Shown here one piece after another: positions 33,954-43,249 of a DNA stretch of 64,000 bases. Made by a program: the position numbers and the translations under genes. Source of the DNA: Limnohabitans sp. 63ED37-2 (GTDB taxonomy: Bacteria > Pseudomonadota > Gammaproteobacteria > Burkholderiales > Burkholderiaceae_C); contig NZ_CP011774.1 of NCBI RefSeq assembly GCF_001412535.1, forward strand, positions 801,501 to 865,500. The letters are read 5' to 3'. A model generated the notes under the pieces. That model made no database searches, had not been told where the DNA came from, and was given only the letters and a program-made list of their open reading frames with translations. Numbering within the stretch: position 1 is the stretch's first letter; every line of letters starts with the position of its first letter.

Positions 33954-35017
33954 CCTCCCCAATTGACACTGCTGTCGACACCCAACCTAAGGCACTGCCT
34001 GTGACCGAGTCACCCAAGGCCCTGCCGTCTGCATGGCCCCCCCGTTGGCTTGTGGCCGTGTTGGGGGCGGTGGCTGTGATCGCCTTGGGGGTGTCGCTGC
34101 TGATGTGGCAAAAACTCTCACGCATCCAGGAACAACTGGCCCGCCAAAGTGCCGACACAGGTTTGCAGGCGCTGGAGGCCAAAACATGGGCCAAGCAGTC
34201 GCAGGAAATCGTACAAGACAGCGCAGCCCGCGTCGCGCTCATGGAAGCCCGCCTCTCGGAAGTGGCTTTGCAGCGCACCCAGTTGGAAGAGCTGATGCAA
34301 AGCCTGTCGCGTTCGCGCGATGAAACCTTGGTGGTGGACATCGAGTCGGCCTTGCGCATTGCGCAGCAGCAGGCCCAAATGACCGGCAGCACCGAGCCCT
34401 TGCTGGCGGCCTTGCAGTCGGCCCAAAAGCGGGTGCAGCGTGCCGCTCAGCCGCGTCTGACCCCGGTGGCCCGGGCCCTTGAAAAAGACTTGGAGCGACT
34501 CAAAAGTCTCCCGGCCTTTGACATCCCGGGCCTCATGAACAAACTCGATGAAGGTGTGGCCTTGGTGGAGGGCTTGGCGCTGGCCAACGGGGCACGGGCC
34601 TCGCAAAGCCAGATCCGCGAGCAGGCCGAGGCCTCTGGCGAGCAAACGCCACCCACCTGGTGGATGAATGGCCTCACGCGGATGTTGGATGAGGTCAAGG
34701 GTTTGGTGCGTGTCAGCCGCATCGACGCGCCCGAGGCGGCTTTGCTTTCACCTGAGCAGGCTTTCTTCTTGCGTGAGAACCTCAAACTCAAACTGCTCAA
34801 TGCCCGTCTGGGCTTGTTGGCGCGGCAAAAAGAAGGCGTGCGCAATGACTTGGGTGCCGCAGCCGTGTTGGTGCGCCGTTACGCAGAGCCCCAGTCGCGG
34901 CGCACCACCCAGTTGCTGCAGCTGCTGGAGCAAACCAGTGAGCAGGTGCGCACGGCCGAGTTGCCGCGCATTGAAGCCTCGCTGACGGCTTTGAACACCG
35001 CAGCGGCAGGAAGGTAA
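33950..35017 (+). CDS. hemX: HemX-family membrane protein
   Basis: 355 aa. A cytoplasmic N-terminus of about 32 residues, one membrane helix (about 33-53), then a long periplasmic coiled-coil domain (LSRIQEQLARQ, VALMEARLSEVALQRTQLEEL). This is the HemX family found after hemD. Despite past annotation as a methyltransferase it has no SAM-binding fold. Its role is likely structural, and it is translationally coupled with hemD. Confidence 0.88.
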   Translation: MTSPIDTAVDTQPKALPVTESPKALPSAWPPRWLVAVLGAVAVIALGVSLLMWQKLSRIQEQLARQSADTGLQALEAKTWAKQSQEIVQDSAARVALMEARLSEVALQRTQLEELMQSLSRSRDETLVVDIESALRIAQQQAQMTGSTEPLLAALQSAQKRVQRAAQPRLTPVARALEKDLERLKSLPAFDIPGLMNKLDEGVALVEGLALANGARASQSQIREQAEASGEQTPPTWWMNGLTRMLDEVKGLVRVSRIDAPEAALLSPEQAFFLRENLKLKLLNARLGLLARQKEGVRNDLGAAAVLVRRYAEPQSRRTTQLLQLLEQTSEQVRTAELPRIEASLTALNTAAAGR

Positions 35018-35022
35018 TCCCT

Positions 35023-36318
35023 ATGCGCGCTGCTTTGTGGCTCATGACTTTGTTTGCCTTGGCAGCGGCCGGGGCCTGGCTGGCGGGTAACAACCAGGGC
35101 GCGGTGACCCTGTTTTTGTTTCCGCACCGGATTGACCTGTCGCTCAACTTGGCCGTTTTGGCCGTTTTTTCGGTGGTCCTGCTGGTGATCCTGGCGCAGC
35201 GGGCACTGGCGGCATTTTTGGCCTTGCCCAAAAGGGCGCAGCGCTGGCGTCTGCAGCAAAAAGAGCGGGCCAGCCATGCGGCTTTGCTCGATTCGATGGG
35301 TCATTTGATGGCGGGGCGTTATCTGCGTGCCCGCAAGGCAGCCGAGCAGACCTTGGCCAAAGAAGCCCTGTTGCAGAGCTCGGGTGTGACCCTGGACCAT
35401 GCGCTGTCATTGCGCACCTTGGCCCACATCATGGCGGCTGAGGCCAGCCACGCTTTACAAGACAAAGTGCGAAGGCAGCACCACCTGGACCAGGCCTTGG
35501 TGCAGGTACAAGCCAGTCCCGGGTCTGAGCGCCAGAGCTTGCTGGAGGGGACCCAGTTACGTGCTGCCCGTTGGTCGCTTGACGACCGCGATGCCAAGGC
35601 CAGCCTGGAGCGACTGCGTGCTTTGCCCCCCGCCGTGGGGCGGCGCATGGCGGCCATGCGGCTGCAGCTCAAGGCCGCCCGTTTGGCCGGGCAGCCTGCC
35701 CAGGCCCTGGAAACGGCCAGTTTGTTGGCCAAGCATCGCGCGTTTTCTGCGCAGGCTGCCGAAAGCCTGGTGACCCGTTTGATTTTGGAGTTGCTGGGTC
35801 AGACCCACGACATGGACAGCTTGCAGCGTGTCTGGAAGCGCCTGTCGTCCAGCCAGCGCTTGCTGCCCGACGTGGCGGCTGAGGCGGCTTTGCGTTGCTT
35901 GCAGCTTGGCGGCCCTGCCGCCACGGCCCGTCTGTGGCTGCAAGACCTGTGGATACCGATGCAAGCCAATCCCGTCATTTGGTCAGACGCGCAATTGCTG
36001 CGGGTGGTGCAGGCCTTTGATGCTTGTTTGCCGGGGGCGGAGGCAGACGATGCCTTTGCTTGGCTCACCCGCCTGGAAAGCGCCCACCAGTCGCAGCCCA
36101 GGGCTGCGCATCTGCTATACCTGGCCGGTCAGCTGTGCATGCGCCAGCGCCTTTGGGGCAAGGCCCAAAGCCTTTTGGGGCTGGCCGTCAAAAACCTGCA
36201 AGTGCCTTCTTTGCAGCGCAAAGCCTGGATGGCTTTGGCCGAATTGGCCGAGCAGCGCCAGGACCCGGTACAAGCGGCTGCGGCTTGGAAGCAGGCCGCC
36301 AAGGTCTCATCAGACTGA
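35023..36318 (+). CDS. hemY: HemY-family TPR membrane protein
   Basis: 431 aa. Two membrane helices (about residues 4-21 and 41-62) precede a tetratricopeptide-like helical domain to the end (HAALLDSMGHLMAGRYLRARKAAEQTL and repeats with Ala at packing positions). It belongs to the HemY_N family located after hemX; the name does not mean protoporphyrinogen oxidase. It starts 5 bp after hemX and ends the operon before a strong terminator. Confidence 0.9.
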   Translation: MRAALWLMTLFALAAAGAWLAGNNQGAVTLFLFPHRIDLSLNLAVLAVFSVVLLVILAQRALAAFLALPKRAQRWRLQQKERASHAALLDSMGHLMAGRYLRARKAAEQTLAKEALLQSSGVTLDHALSLRTLAHIMAAEASHALQDKVRRQHHLDQALVQVQASPGSERQSLLEGTQLRAARWSLDDRDAKASLERLRALPPAVGRRMAAMRLQLKAARLAGQPAQALETASLLAKHRAFSAQAAESLVTRLILELLGQTHDMDSLQRVWKRLSSSQRLLPDVAAEAALRCLQLGGPAATARLWLQDLWIPMQANPVIWSDAQLLRVVQAFDACLPGAEADDAFAWLTRLESAHQSQPRAAHLLYLAGQLCMRQRLWGKAQSLLGLAVKNLQVPSLQRKAWMALAELAEQRQDPVQAAAAWKQAAKVSSD

Positions 36319-36404
36319 AATCACTGCTTGTTTCGCCAAGCATGCGGCTTGAACTGACAGGCCGCAAGCCAGAATGCGTTGATTTCTGAGGGGTCCAAGC
36401 GCGC

Positions 36405-36438
36405 ATGAAAAAACCGGGCCTGAGCCCGGTTTTTTCAT
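36405..36438. terminator. Bidirectional terminator between hemY and rne
   Basis: A perfect 15-bp stem (ATGAAAAAACCGGGC with its complement) closes a CTGA loop. A and T runs flank the GC core, so it can stop transcription from both hemY (+) and rne (-). Confidence 0.93.
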
Positions 36439-36463
36439 GGCGATTTCGCGCGCTTGGCGAAGA

Positions 36464-39400
36464 TCAGAACGGCACTTGGAGTGTGTTCAAGTCTTTGCGT
36501 GTTTCCACCAAAACCAAGGGGCCTTCGTTCACAACCACCGCGGGTGGGCGCTCGCGAGGCACACGCACGGCTGGGGGCTCGGCCGCGATGGCGGCTTGCA
36601 CCGCAGCGACTTTGGCGCTGTCGGAGTTGACCCACACCAAACCGGAGTTTTGTGCGACTTGCTGCAGGCTGTCGATGGGCAAGGTGTAGCTGGCCACCAC
36701 AGGCAAGGCTGTGCTGGCTGCCGGAGCGCTTGTAGGGGCGGTCTGTGCCGTGCTGGCTGCGGCCGCAGGAGCAGGCGAAGCTGCTGGTGCAGGTACTGGA
36801 GCAGGTGCTGGAGCAGGTGCTGGAGCAGGTGCTGGCGCTGGCGCAGCGGCCACAGGGGCCACAGGGGCAACAGGGGCAACAGGGGCAACAGGCGCCTGTT
36901 GGCTCACGGGTGTTGTCACTGCATCCGCGGCGGGCGCCGCTGGCTGTGCATTCACCGGTGCCGTTTCCTGGTTGGCCTGGGGGGCTGCTGCTTGCTGTGC
37001 ACGCTCGAAATAAGAGCGTGGGGCAGGGCGGTCTTCCGCCTGGGCTTCAGCGTTCTGGCGAGCTGGCTCGGCGGTGTCATCGCCTGAGGCTTGATCAGCT
37101 GCTGCGTCCGGGCGTGTATCACCCGCGCGTTCGCGGCGGTCACGGCCGTAGCGGTCACGTGAGCGGCGTTCGCGGCGTTCACCGTTTTCAGCTGCGCCTG
37201 TGCCCTCTGTTGTGGCGTTGGCGTCTGCTGTTTGCTCGCTGCCCAAAGCCGCTTCAGAAGCGCTGGCTTCGTTGACTTCGCCCGGGCGGCGCTCAGAGCG
37301 CTCGCCTCGTTCACGGCGGCCTTCGCCACCGCGCTCGCCACGTTCGCGGCGGCCTTCACGGGCCTCGCGAGGGGCACGCTCTGGGCGCACTTCTTTGCCT
37401 TCGGCATTCAATTCCGTTGGGGCATCGGTGCGGCCTTCGCTCAGGCTGTCGGTGCGCTGGCCTTCGGCCAGGTTCTCACCACGCACGGATGAACGGCCAT
37501 CACGGCGGCCTTCACGGGCAGGGCGATCACCGCTTGCACGCTCGCTGCGCTCACCGCGTTCACCACGCTCCGTGCGCTCACCGCGTTCGGCACGCTCACC
37601 GCGTGGGGGACGTGCTTCGCCTTCACGGCCTTCGATGCGGCCTTCACCACGGCGTCCACCTTCGCGTGGCGCGCGGACTTCGCCAGCCGCGCCTTCGCTG
37701 CGCTCGCCTCGGCGGCCATCGCGGCCTCCACGGCGGCCATCACGGCCTGATTCACGGCCACCATCGCGACCACCTTCACGGCGGCCTTCGCGGGCTTTCT
37801 CTTCTGGCTTGGCCGCTGGTGCAGCCACGGGCTCGGCTGCTGTGCCGCCGAACAGGTTTTTCAACCAGCCAAAGAAACCGCCAGAAGCTGCCGCTGCAGG
37901 CGCAGCCACCGGGGCTGCGGCTGCGGCTTTGGCCACGGGCTTGGCTGCCACAGGCGCTTCAGGCTTGGCCGGTGCTGCTGGCGCAGGTGCGTCGGGCAGC
38001 ACGCCCTTGATGACCGGCGTTTGCTTGTTGGTGGGCTCTTGCGAGCGGCGTGTCACGGTGGTCGCGTCTTCGATTTCTTCGGCCATCTTGTAGCTGGCTT
38101 CGATGCGGTCCAGGCGCGGGTCGTCGTGCTTCAAGCGCTCGAGTTTGTAGTGCGGCGTCTCCAGCGATTTGTTGGGTACCAGCAGCACGTTGATCCGCTG
38201 CTGCAACTCGATCTTGGCGATCTCGGAGCGCTTTTCGTTGAGCAGGAAAGACGCGACTTCGACGGGCACTTGGGCGTGCACGGCGGCGCTGTTGTCCTTC
38301 ATGGACTCTTCTTGGATGATGCGCAGGATTTGCAGTGCCGAGCTTTCGGTGTCGCGGATGTGGCCTGCACCGCCGCAACGAGGGCAAGGGATGGATGCGC
38401 CTTCGCTCAGGGCGGGCTTGAGGCGCTGGCGACTCATTTCCAGCAAGCCAAACTTGCTGATCGAGCCAAACTGCACGCGGGCGCGGTCCTGGCGCAGCGC
38501 GTCACGCAAGCGGTTTTCCACTTCGCGGCGGTTCTTGGCCTCTTCCATGTCGATGAAGTCGATCACGATCAGGCCGCCCAGGTCGCGCAAGCGCATCTGG
38601 CGGGCCACTTCGTCAGCGGCTTCGAGGTTGGTGCGGGTCGCGGTTTCTTCGATGTCGCCGCCCTTGATGGCGCGGGCCGAGTTCACGTCCACCGACACCA
38701 AAGCTTCGGTGTGGTCGATCACGATGGCGCCACCCGAAGGCAGCTGCACCGTGCGGGCATAGGCCGACTCGATCTGGTGCTCGATCTGGAAGCGGCTGAA
38801 CAGCGGCGCGTCGTCGCGGTAACGCTTCACGCGGGGTGCGAACTCGGGCATCACGTGGCTCATGAACTGCTGAGCCTGGTCGTAAATGTCGTCGGTGTCG
38901 ATCAGGATGTCGCCGATGTCGTTGTTGAAGTAGTCTCGAATCGCGCGGATGACCAGCGACGATTCTTGGTAAATCAGGAAAGCGCCTTTGCCCTGGGTGG
39001 CGCCGTCAATCGCGGTCCACAGCTTGAGCAGGTAGTTCAGGTCCCACTGCAGCTCGGGCGCGGAGCGGCCAATGCCTGCGGTGCGGGCAATGATGGACAT
39101 GCCTTTGGGGTATTCCAACTGGTCCATCGCTTCTTTGAGCTCGGCCCGGTCGTCGCCCTCGATGCGGCGGCTGACGCCACCGCCACGGGGGTTGTTGGGC
39201 ATCAGTACCACGTAGCGGCCAGCCAAGCTGACGAAGGTGGTCAGGGCCGCGCCCTTGTTGCCGCGCTCTTCTTTTTCGACCTGCACCAAGAGGGACTGGC
39301 CCTCTTTGATGACGTCCTGAATGCGGGCCTGGCTGACAGAGACGCCTTCGGCAAAGTATTGGCGGGAGATTTCCTTGAAGGGTAAAAAGCCGTGGCGGTC

Positions 39401-39586
39401 TTCGCCGTAGTCCACAAAGCAGGCTTCGAGCGAGGGCTCGACGCGGGTCACGACGGCTTTGTAGATGTTGCCCTTGCGTTGTTCGCGGCCTTCGATTTCG
39501 ATTTCGTAGTCGAGGAGTTTTTGTCCGTCGACGATGGCCAGGCGGCGCTCTTCAGCTTGCGTGGCGTTGATCAGCATCCGTTTCAT
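36464..39586 (-). CDS. rne: Ribonuclease E
   Basis: A 1040-aa endonuclease of the RNA degradosome. The catalytic half has the S1 region (GNIYKAVVTRVEPSLEACFVD), the 5'-sensor/RNase H parts, catalytic Asp residues in VSVDVNSAR and IVIDFIDME, and the zinc link CPRCGGAG (about residue 400). The second half is disordered: Ala/Pro stretches, then an Arg/Glu/Gly-rich zone (about 600-790), and Ala-Pro-Val repeats near the C-terminus encoded by tandem DNA repeats. It ends NTLQVPF. It is preceded by a leader region of several hundred bases and is probably autoregulated. Confidence 0.96.
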   Translation of the reverse strand: MKRMLINATQAEERRLAIVDGQKLLDYEIEIEGREQRKGNIYKAVVTRVEPSLEACFVDYGEDRHGFLPFKEISRQYFAEGVSVSQARIQDVIKEGQSLLVQVEKEERGNKGAALTTFVSLAGRYVVLMPNNPRGGGVSRRIEGDDRAELKEAMDQLEYPKGMSIIARTAGIGRSAPELQWDLNYLLKLWTAIDGATQGKGAFLIYQESSLVIRAIRDYFNNDIGDILIDTDDIYDQAQQFMSHVMPEFAPRVKRYRDDAPLFSRFQIEHQIESAYARTVQLPSGGAIVIDHTEALVSVDVNSARAIKGGDIEETATRTNLEAADEVARQMRLRDLGGLIVIDFIDMEEAKNRREVENRLRDALRQDRARVQFGSISKFGLLEMSRQRLKPALSEGASIPCPRCGGAGHIRDTESSALQILRIIQEESMKDNSAAVHAQVPVEVASFLLNEKRSEIAKIELQQRINVLLVPNKSLETPHYKLERLKHDDPRLDRIEASYKMAEEIEDATTVTRRSQEPTNKQTPVIKGVLPDAPAPAAPAKPEAPVAAKPVAKAAAAAPVAAPAAAASGGFFGWLKNLFGGTAAEPVAAPAAKPEEKAREGRREGGRDGGRESGRDGRRGGRDGRRGERSEGAAGEVRAPREGGRRGEGRIEGREGEARPPRGERAERGERTERGERGERSERASGDRPAREGRRDGRSSVRGENLAEGQRTDSLSEGRTDAPTELNAEGKEVRPERAPREAREGRRERGERGGEGRRERGERSERRPGEVNEASASEAALGSEQTADANATTEGTGAAENGERRERRSRDRYGRDRRERAGDTRPDAAADQASGDDTAEPARQNAEAQAEDRPAPRSYFERAQQAAAPQANQETAPVNAQPAAPAADAVTTPVSQQAPVAPVAPVAPVAPVAAAPAPAPAPAPAPAPAPVPAPAASPAPAAAASTAQTAPTSAPAASTALPVVASYTLPIDSLQQVAQNSGLVWVNSDSAKVAAVQAAIAAEPPAVRVPRERPPAVVVNEGPLVLVETRKDLNTLQVPF
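36784..36895. repeat. rne: Tandem repeats within rne 3' region
   Basis: Three perfect copies of the 12-bp CTGGAGCAGGTG (36796-36831) with an imperfect copy before them, then five near-perfect 9-bp units of the type AACAGGGGC (36851-36895). They encode Ala-Pro and Ala-Pro-Val runs. Copy number should vary by slippage without changing frame, because both units are multiples of three. Confidence 0.85.
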
Positions 39587-40178
39587 GATGCGTTCCTTTT
39601 CTGTTCAGCTTGGCTTCGGCGCAGAAAGTGACTGCGCTCAAAACCTGTTTACACAACCGGCTTTGCGTTCTTGAGAACCGCAAAGCCCACGTTGCCGGAG
39701 CTGACGCCTGAAACGAAGGGAATTGCCGAAGTTGACCGACCATTCAGCTGCGCGTGAGCACAGGAATGGGGATCATGGCGCGTGGATGGGGCGAGTCAAA
39801 AGGTGTGTAAAACATTGTCCACTGCCGGGGGCTTCCCCCGGTGTCCAAGACAAACAGTCGGGCACAAGGCGTGACGGCAGAGCACGGCTTCGTGAGCCAC
39901 TCCAACCACATCAGCAAAGTTCCGAACAACACAACCATCTCGCTTTGATCCGTTCAACAGCCGCAAAGGCTGCTGAATTTGGGGTATTCCGTATCTGGGT
40001 TTTCAGGGCGTCGGCCCAACCTCCGGGGGGTTTTGCCACTGTCGGCAGGGGCCTTCAGTCTGCAAAATCGTGCCGAGGGTGGCATCGACCATCTGGTTTG
40101 GCGCGGTGGTGGTGGACTAAACTCCATCTCTGCAGGAATTCATTTCCATTTGAATCAACCACTTACAGCCAATTGCCA
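39587..40178. other. 592-bp rne-rluC divergent intergenic region
   Basis: No convincing gene here; the short open frames lack family resemblance and ribosome-binding sites. It holds a 12-bp bulged stem-loop 73 nt before rne (39659-39687) and a perfect 7-bp GC-rich hairpin (CCGGGGG, loop CTT, at 39825-39841). I read most of it as a long rne 5' leader, but I could not place a promoter. Confidence 0.5.
39659..39687 (-). promoter_or_regulatory. Stem-loop in the rne leader, candidate autoregulatory hairpin
   Basis: On the minus strand GGCTTTGCG pairs with CGCAAAGCC, then a single bulged G, TTC with GAA, and a TCAA loop. No T tract follows, so it is not a terminator. In E. coli RNase E controls its own mRNA through hairpins in a long leader; a similar role here is inferred. 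Confidence 0.45.
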
Positions 40179-41195
40179 GTGAATCACATTATAGGGTCCA
40201 AGTCCGCCGTTGCGACACCCGCCGTCAAATGGTTGTTGGTGGACGAAGAGTCGGCTGGGCAGCGATTGGACAACTTTTTGATGCGTCACTTGAAGGGCGT
40301 TCCCAAAACGCACGTCTACCGCATCATCCGCAGCGGCGAGGTGCGCATCAACAAGGGCCGGGCTTCTGCCGAAACCCGGGTGGAAAACGGCGACGAGGTG
40401 CGTCTGCCGCCCGTGCGCATTTCCGACAAAGTGGCCGAAAAAGCCGCTCAACCCGCGCCGAGCCGCGAATTCCCCCTTTTGTTGGAAGACGACAGCCTGA
40501 TGGCCATCGACAAACCGTCCGGGGTGGCGGTGCATGGCGGCTCTGGTGTGAGCTTTGGCGTGATCGAGCAACTGCGCCAGTCACGCCCCCAAGCCAAACT
40601 GCTGGAATTGGTCCACCGACTGGACCGCGACACCAGCGGGATTTTGTTGGTGGCCAAAAAACGCAGTGCACTCAAGCACCTGCAAGACCAGTTTCGCGAG
40701 CGCGAGACCGGCAAAACCTATTTGGCCTTGGTCAAAGGGGACTGGCCCGCCAAGCTCAAGGTGATCGACCAGCCACTGCACAAATTTTTGCTCCCGGGCA
40801 AAGATGGCCAAGAAGGCGAGCGGCGCGTGCGCGTGACCACGCCCGAAGACCCGGATGGCATGCGTTCCATCACGCTGGTCAAGGTGGCGCAGCGGCTGCC
40901 GGGTGCCTCTTTGTTAGAGGTCACCATCAAAACCGGGCGCACCCACCAAATCCGTGTGCATTTGTCGGCCCAAGGGCACCCGATTGCAGGGGACGACAAA
41001 TATGGTGACTTTGACTGGAACCGCCAGTTGCTCAAACCCAGCTCGGGCCCTGGCCTCAAGCGCATGTTTTTGCACGCCTGGCGTTTGCAGTTCAACCACC
41101 CGGTGTCCGCCGAGCGCGTGGCCCTTCAAGCCGATTTGCCCCCTGAATTGAAAGCGTATGTCGACCATGCCCAACTCAAGACCTCGCCAATTTGA
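40179..41195 (+). CDS. rluC: 23S rRNA pseudouridine synthase RluC
   Basis: A 338-aa member of the RluC/RluD family, which modifies uridines in 23S rRNA. An N-terminal S4 RNA-binding domain (QRLDNFLMRHLKGVPKTHVY, about residues 27-46) is followed by the catalytic domain with VHRLDRDTSG, whose Asp is essential. The neighbour rne fits the usual rne-rluC divergence. I chose GTG 40179 as the shortest start that keeps the S4 domain; the open frame further left is unrelated. It overlaps the phosphatase gene by 38 bp. Confidence 0.92.
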   Translation: MNHIIGSKSAVATPAVKWLLVDEESAGQRLDNFLMRHLKGVPKTHVYRIIRSGEVRINKGRASAETRVENGDEVRLPPVRISDKVAEKAAQPAPSREFPLLLEDDSLMAIDKPSGVAVHGGSGVSFGVIEQLRQSRPQAKLLELVHRLDRDTSGILLVAKKRSALKHLQDQFRERETGKTYLALVKGDWPAKLKVIDQPLHKFLLPGKDGQEGERRVRVTTPEDPDGMRSITLVKVAQRLPGASLLEVTIKTGRTHQIRVHLSAQGHPIAGDDKYGDFDWNRQLLKPSSGPGLKRMFLHAWRLQFNHPVSAERVALQADLPPELKAYVDHAQLKTSPI

Positions 41196-41835
41196 CCTGA
41201 TCGCTTTCGATTGGGATGGCACCTTGTTTGATTCCACCGCCCTGATCACCCGATGCATTCAGCGCGCCGTGGTGGATGTGGGTGGGCAAGAACCCACCCG
41301 CGAAGCCGCCTCTTATGTGATTGGCATGTCGCTTTTGCCTGCGCTGGCCCATGCCGCGCCCGATGTGCCCAAGGACAAATACCCGGCGCTGGGAGAGCGC
41401 TACCGCCACCACTACCTGCAGCACCAAAACGACATCACTTTGTTCGAGGGGGTGCTGGAGTTGCTGGACGACCTCAAAGCCCGGCACCACTGGTTGACGG
41501 TGGCCACGGGCAAAAGCCGACAGGGCCTGAACGAAGCGTTGCATGCGGTGGAGCTGCGTGGCGTGTTCGATGGTTCGCGCACGGCCGATGAAACGGCTGG
41601 CAAGCCCAACCCCCGCATGCTGCACGAGTTGATGCGCGAATTTGGTTCAGAACCCGAGCGCACCTTGATGATTGGCGACACCACCCATGACCTGCAAATG
41701 GCCTTGAACGCGGGCTGTGCCAGCGTGGGCGTGAGTTACGGGGCCCACGAGCCCGAGGCTTTTCATGTGCTCCAGCCGCGCCATGTGGCGCACAGCGTGC
41801 GTGATTTGCACGACTGGTTGTTGCAACACGCTTGA
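41158..41835 (+). CDS. HAD-superfamily phosphatase, phosphoglycolate-phosphatase-like
   Basis: 225 aa. Motif I is FDWDGTLFDS (about residues 17-26, nucleophile Asp), motif II is in VATGK, and motif III/IV are GKPNPRML and GDTTHDLQMA. The cap is helical (C1), as in Gph-type enzymes. The gene starts inside the end of rluC, an arrangement common in Proteobacteria. The substrate is unknown; phosphoglycolate and other small sugar phosphates are possible. ATG 41167 is an alternative start. Confidence 0.88.
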   Translation: MSTMPNSRPRQFDLIAFDWDGTLFDSTALITRCIQRAVVDVGGQEPTREAASYVIGMSLLPALAHAAPDVPKDKYPALGERYRHHYLQHQNDITLFEGVLELLDDLKARHHWLTVATGKSRQGLNEALHAVELRGVFDGSRTADETAGKPNPRMLHELMREFGSEPERTLMIGDTTHDLQMALNAGCASVGVSYGAHEPEAFHVLQPRHVAHSVRDLHDWLLQHA

Positions 41836-41849
41836 AACGAGGAGCACTC

Positions 41850-42215
41850 ATGGCGCCCATGGTCCCTTTGTGCAACAGCGCCGACTTGGTCAATGGGGGT
41901 CGGGCTGTGCCTTTTGACATCGTTTACGCCGGGCAGACTTGCCGGGCTTTTGCCATCCGCTACCAAGGTCAGGTGCACGCTTACCTGAACCGCTGCACCC
42001 ATGTGGCCATGGAAATGGATTACCAACCCGACCGGTTTTTTGATAACACAGGGCGGTGGTTGATGTGCGCCACACACGGCGCCACTTACCAGCCCGACAC
42101 CGGGGCTTGCTCGGGCGGTCCCTGCCGTGGAGGGCTGGTCAAAATAGACCTGTCAGAGCAGGGCGGCGTGGTTCACTGGCATACTGCTTACAACTTGAAA
42201 CCCCTTGAATTTTGA
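41850..42215 (+). CDS. Small Rieske [2Fe-2S] protein
   Basis: A 121-aa single Rieske domain. Ligand pairs are CTH (in LNRCTHVAMEMD) and CATH (in LMCATHGATYQP), followed by the usual proline-loop cysteine GPCRGG. No oxygenase domain or signal peptide, so it may be an electron carrier or a redox-sensing partner. GAGGAG just before ATG 41850 fixes the start. It sits between a HAD phosphatase and an S49 peptidase, a neighbourhood that recurs in Burkholderiales without a known joint role. Confidence 0.85.
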   Translation: MAPMVPLCNSADLVNGGRAVPFDIVYAGQTCRAFAIRYQGQVHAYLNRCTHVAMEMDYQPDRFFDNTGRWLMCATHGATYQPDTGACSGGPCRGGLVKIDLSEQGGVVHWHTAYNLKPLEF

Positions 42216-42217
42216 AC

Positions 42218-43240
42218 ATGCAAGACCCCCAGGACAGCACGTCCGCTCACGCCTCTGCCCCAGCTTCTCCAGGCACGGCACCGGCCCCAGCCCCGGTGAC
42301 CAACCCCGTGGATGAAAACTGGGCTCGCAAAACCCTGGTGGACTTGGCCTATGCCAACCTCCAGGAGCAACAATCCCAACGCCGTTGGAAGTTGGGCATG
42401 CGTCTGGCCTGGTTGCTCTTTTTGGGCTTTGTAGTGTGGCAACTCTTCAGCCTCAATTCGCCAGCCACGCACACCAGTTTTCCGCACACGGCGCTCGTCA
42501 CTGTTCAGGGTGAAATCGGCCCGGATACAGAAGCCAGTGCTGAGAATGTCATGACGTCCATGCGCACGGCCCTCGAAGACCCAGGCTCCAAAGCCTTGGT
42601 CTTGCTCATCAATTCGCCGGGCGGCAGCCCTGTTCAGGCGGGTCTGATCAACGATGAAATCACGCGTTTGCGTGCCCTCCACAACAAACCCATTTATGCG
42701 GTGGTCGAGGAGTCTTGTGCTTCGGCGGCTTATTACATTGCCGCTGCTGCCGACCAGATTTATGTCGACAAGGCCAGCTTGGTGGGCAGCATTGGTGTCT
42801 TGATGGATGGTTTTGGCTTCACCGGACTCATGGACAAGCTGGGTGTGGAGCGTCGTTTGATGACGGCTGGCGAGAACAAGGGTTTTCTGGACCCCTTTAG
42901 CCCCCAAACCGAGCCACAGCGCCAACATGCCCAAGCCATGCTCAACCAGATCCACACCCAGTTCATCGATGTGGTCAAGAAAGGTCGGGGCGATCGTCTG
43001 AAAGAAAGCCCTGAGCTTTTCAGTGGCTTGTTTTGGAGTGGCCAGCAGGCGGTTGACCTGGGCTTGGCCGACAGCCTGGGCAGCATCGATGGTGTGGCCC
43101 GCGACGTGGTCAAGGCCCCGGATGTGATTGATTACACCCAGCGCGAGAACGTGGCCGAGCGCCTGGTCAAGCGCTTTGGTGTGGCCGTGGGCGAGGGCAG
43201 TGTCCGCGCCATGCGCATGGCGGGTGCCGGCTTGCGCTGA
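42218..43240 (+). CDS. S49-family signal peptide peptidase (SppA-like)
   Basis: A 340-aa membrane serine protease. A Pro/Ala-rich cytoplasmic start is followed by one membrane helix (about residues 63-82), then the S49 domain: LVLLINSPGGSP, EESCASAAYYIAAAAD, catalytic Ser in LVGSIGVLMD and catalytic Lys in GENKGFLDPF. The family degrades cleaved signal peptides in the inner membrane. It begins 2 bp after the Rieske gene stop and may be coupled. A TTG at 42212 is possible but weaker. Confidence 0.9.
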   Translation: MQDPQDSTSAHASAPASPGTAPAPAPVTNPVDENWARKTLVDLAYANLQEQQSQRRWKLGMRLAWLLFLGFVVWQLFSLNSPATHTSFPHTALVTVQGEIGPDTEASAENVMTSMRTALEDPGSKALVLLINSPGGSPVQAGLINDEITRLRALHNKPIYAVVEESCASAAYYIAAAADQIYVDKASLVGSIGVLMDGFGFTGLMDKLGVERRLMTAGENKGFLDPFSPQTEPQRQHAQAMLNQIHTQFIDVVKKGRGDRLKESPELFSGLFWSGQQAVDLGLADSLGSIDGVARDVVKAPDVIDYTQRENVAERLVKRFGVAVGEGSVRAMRMAGAGLR

Positions 43241-43249
43241 AGCCCAGCC

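Noticed and set aside
38021..39385. 454-aa plus-strand open frame opposite rne
   Set aside because: It mirrors the conserved catalytic half of RNase E, has low-complexity composition and no ribosome-binding site.
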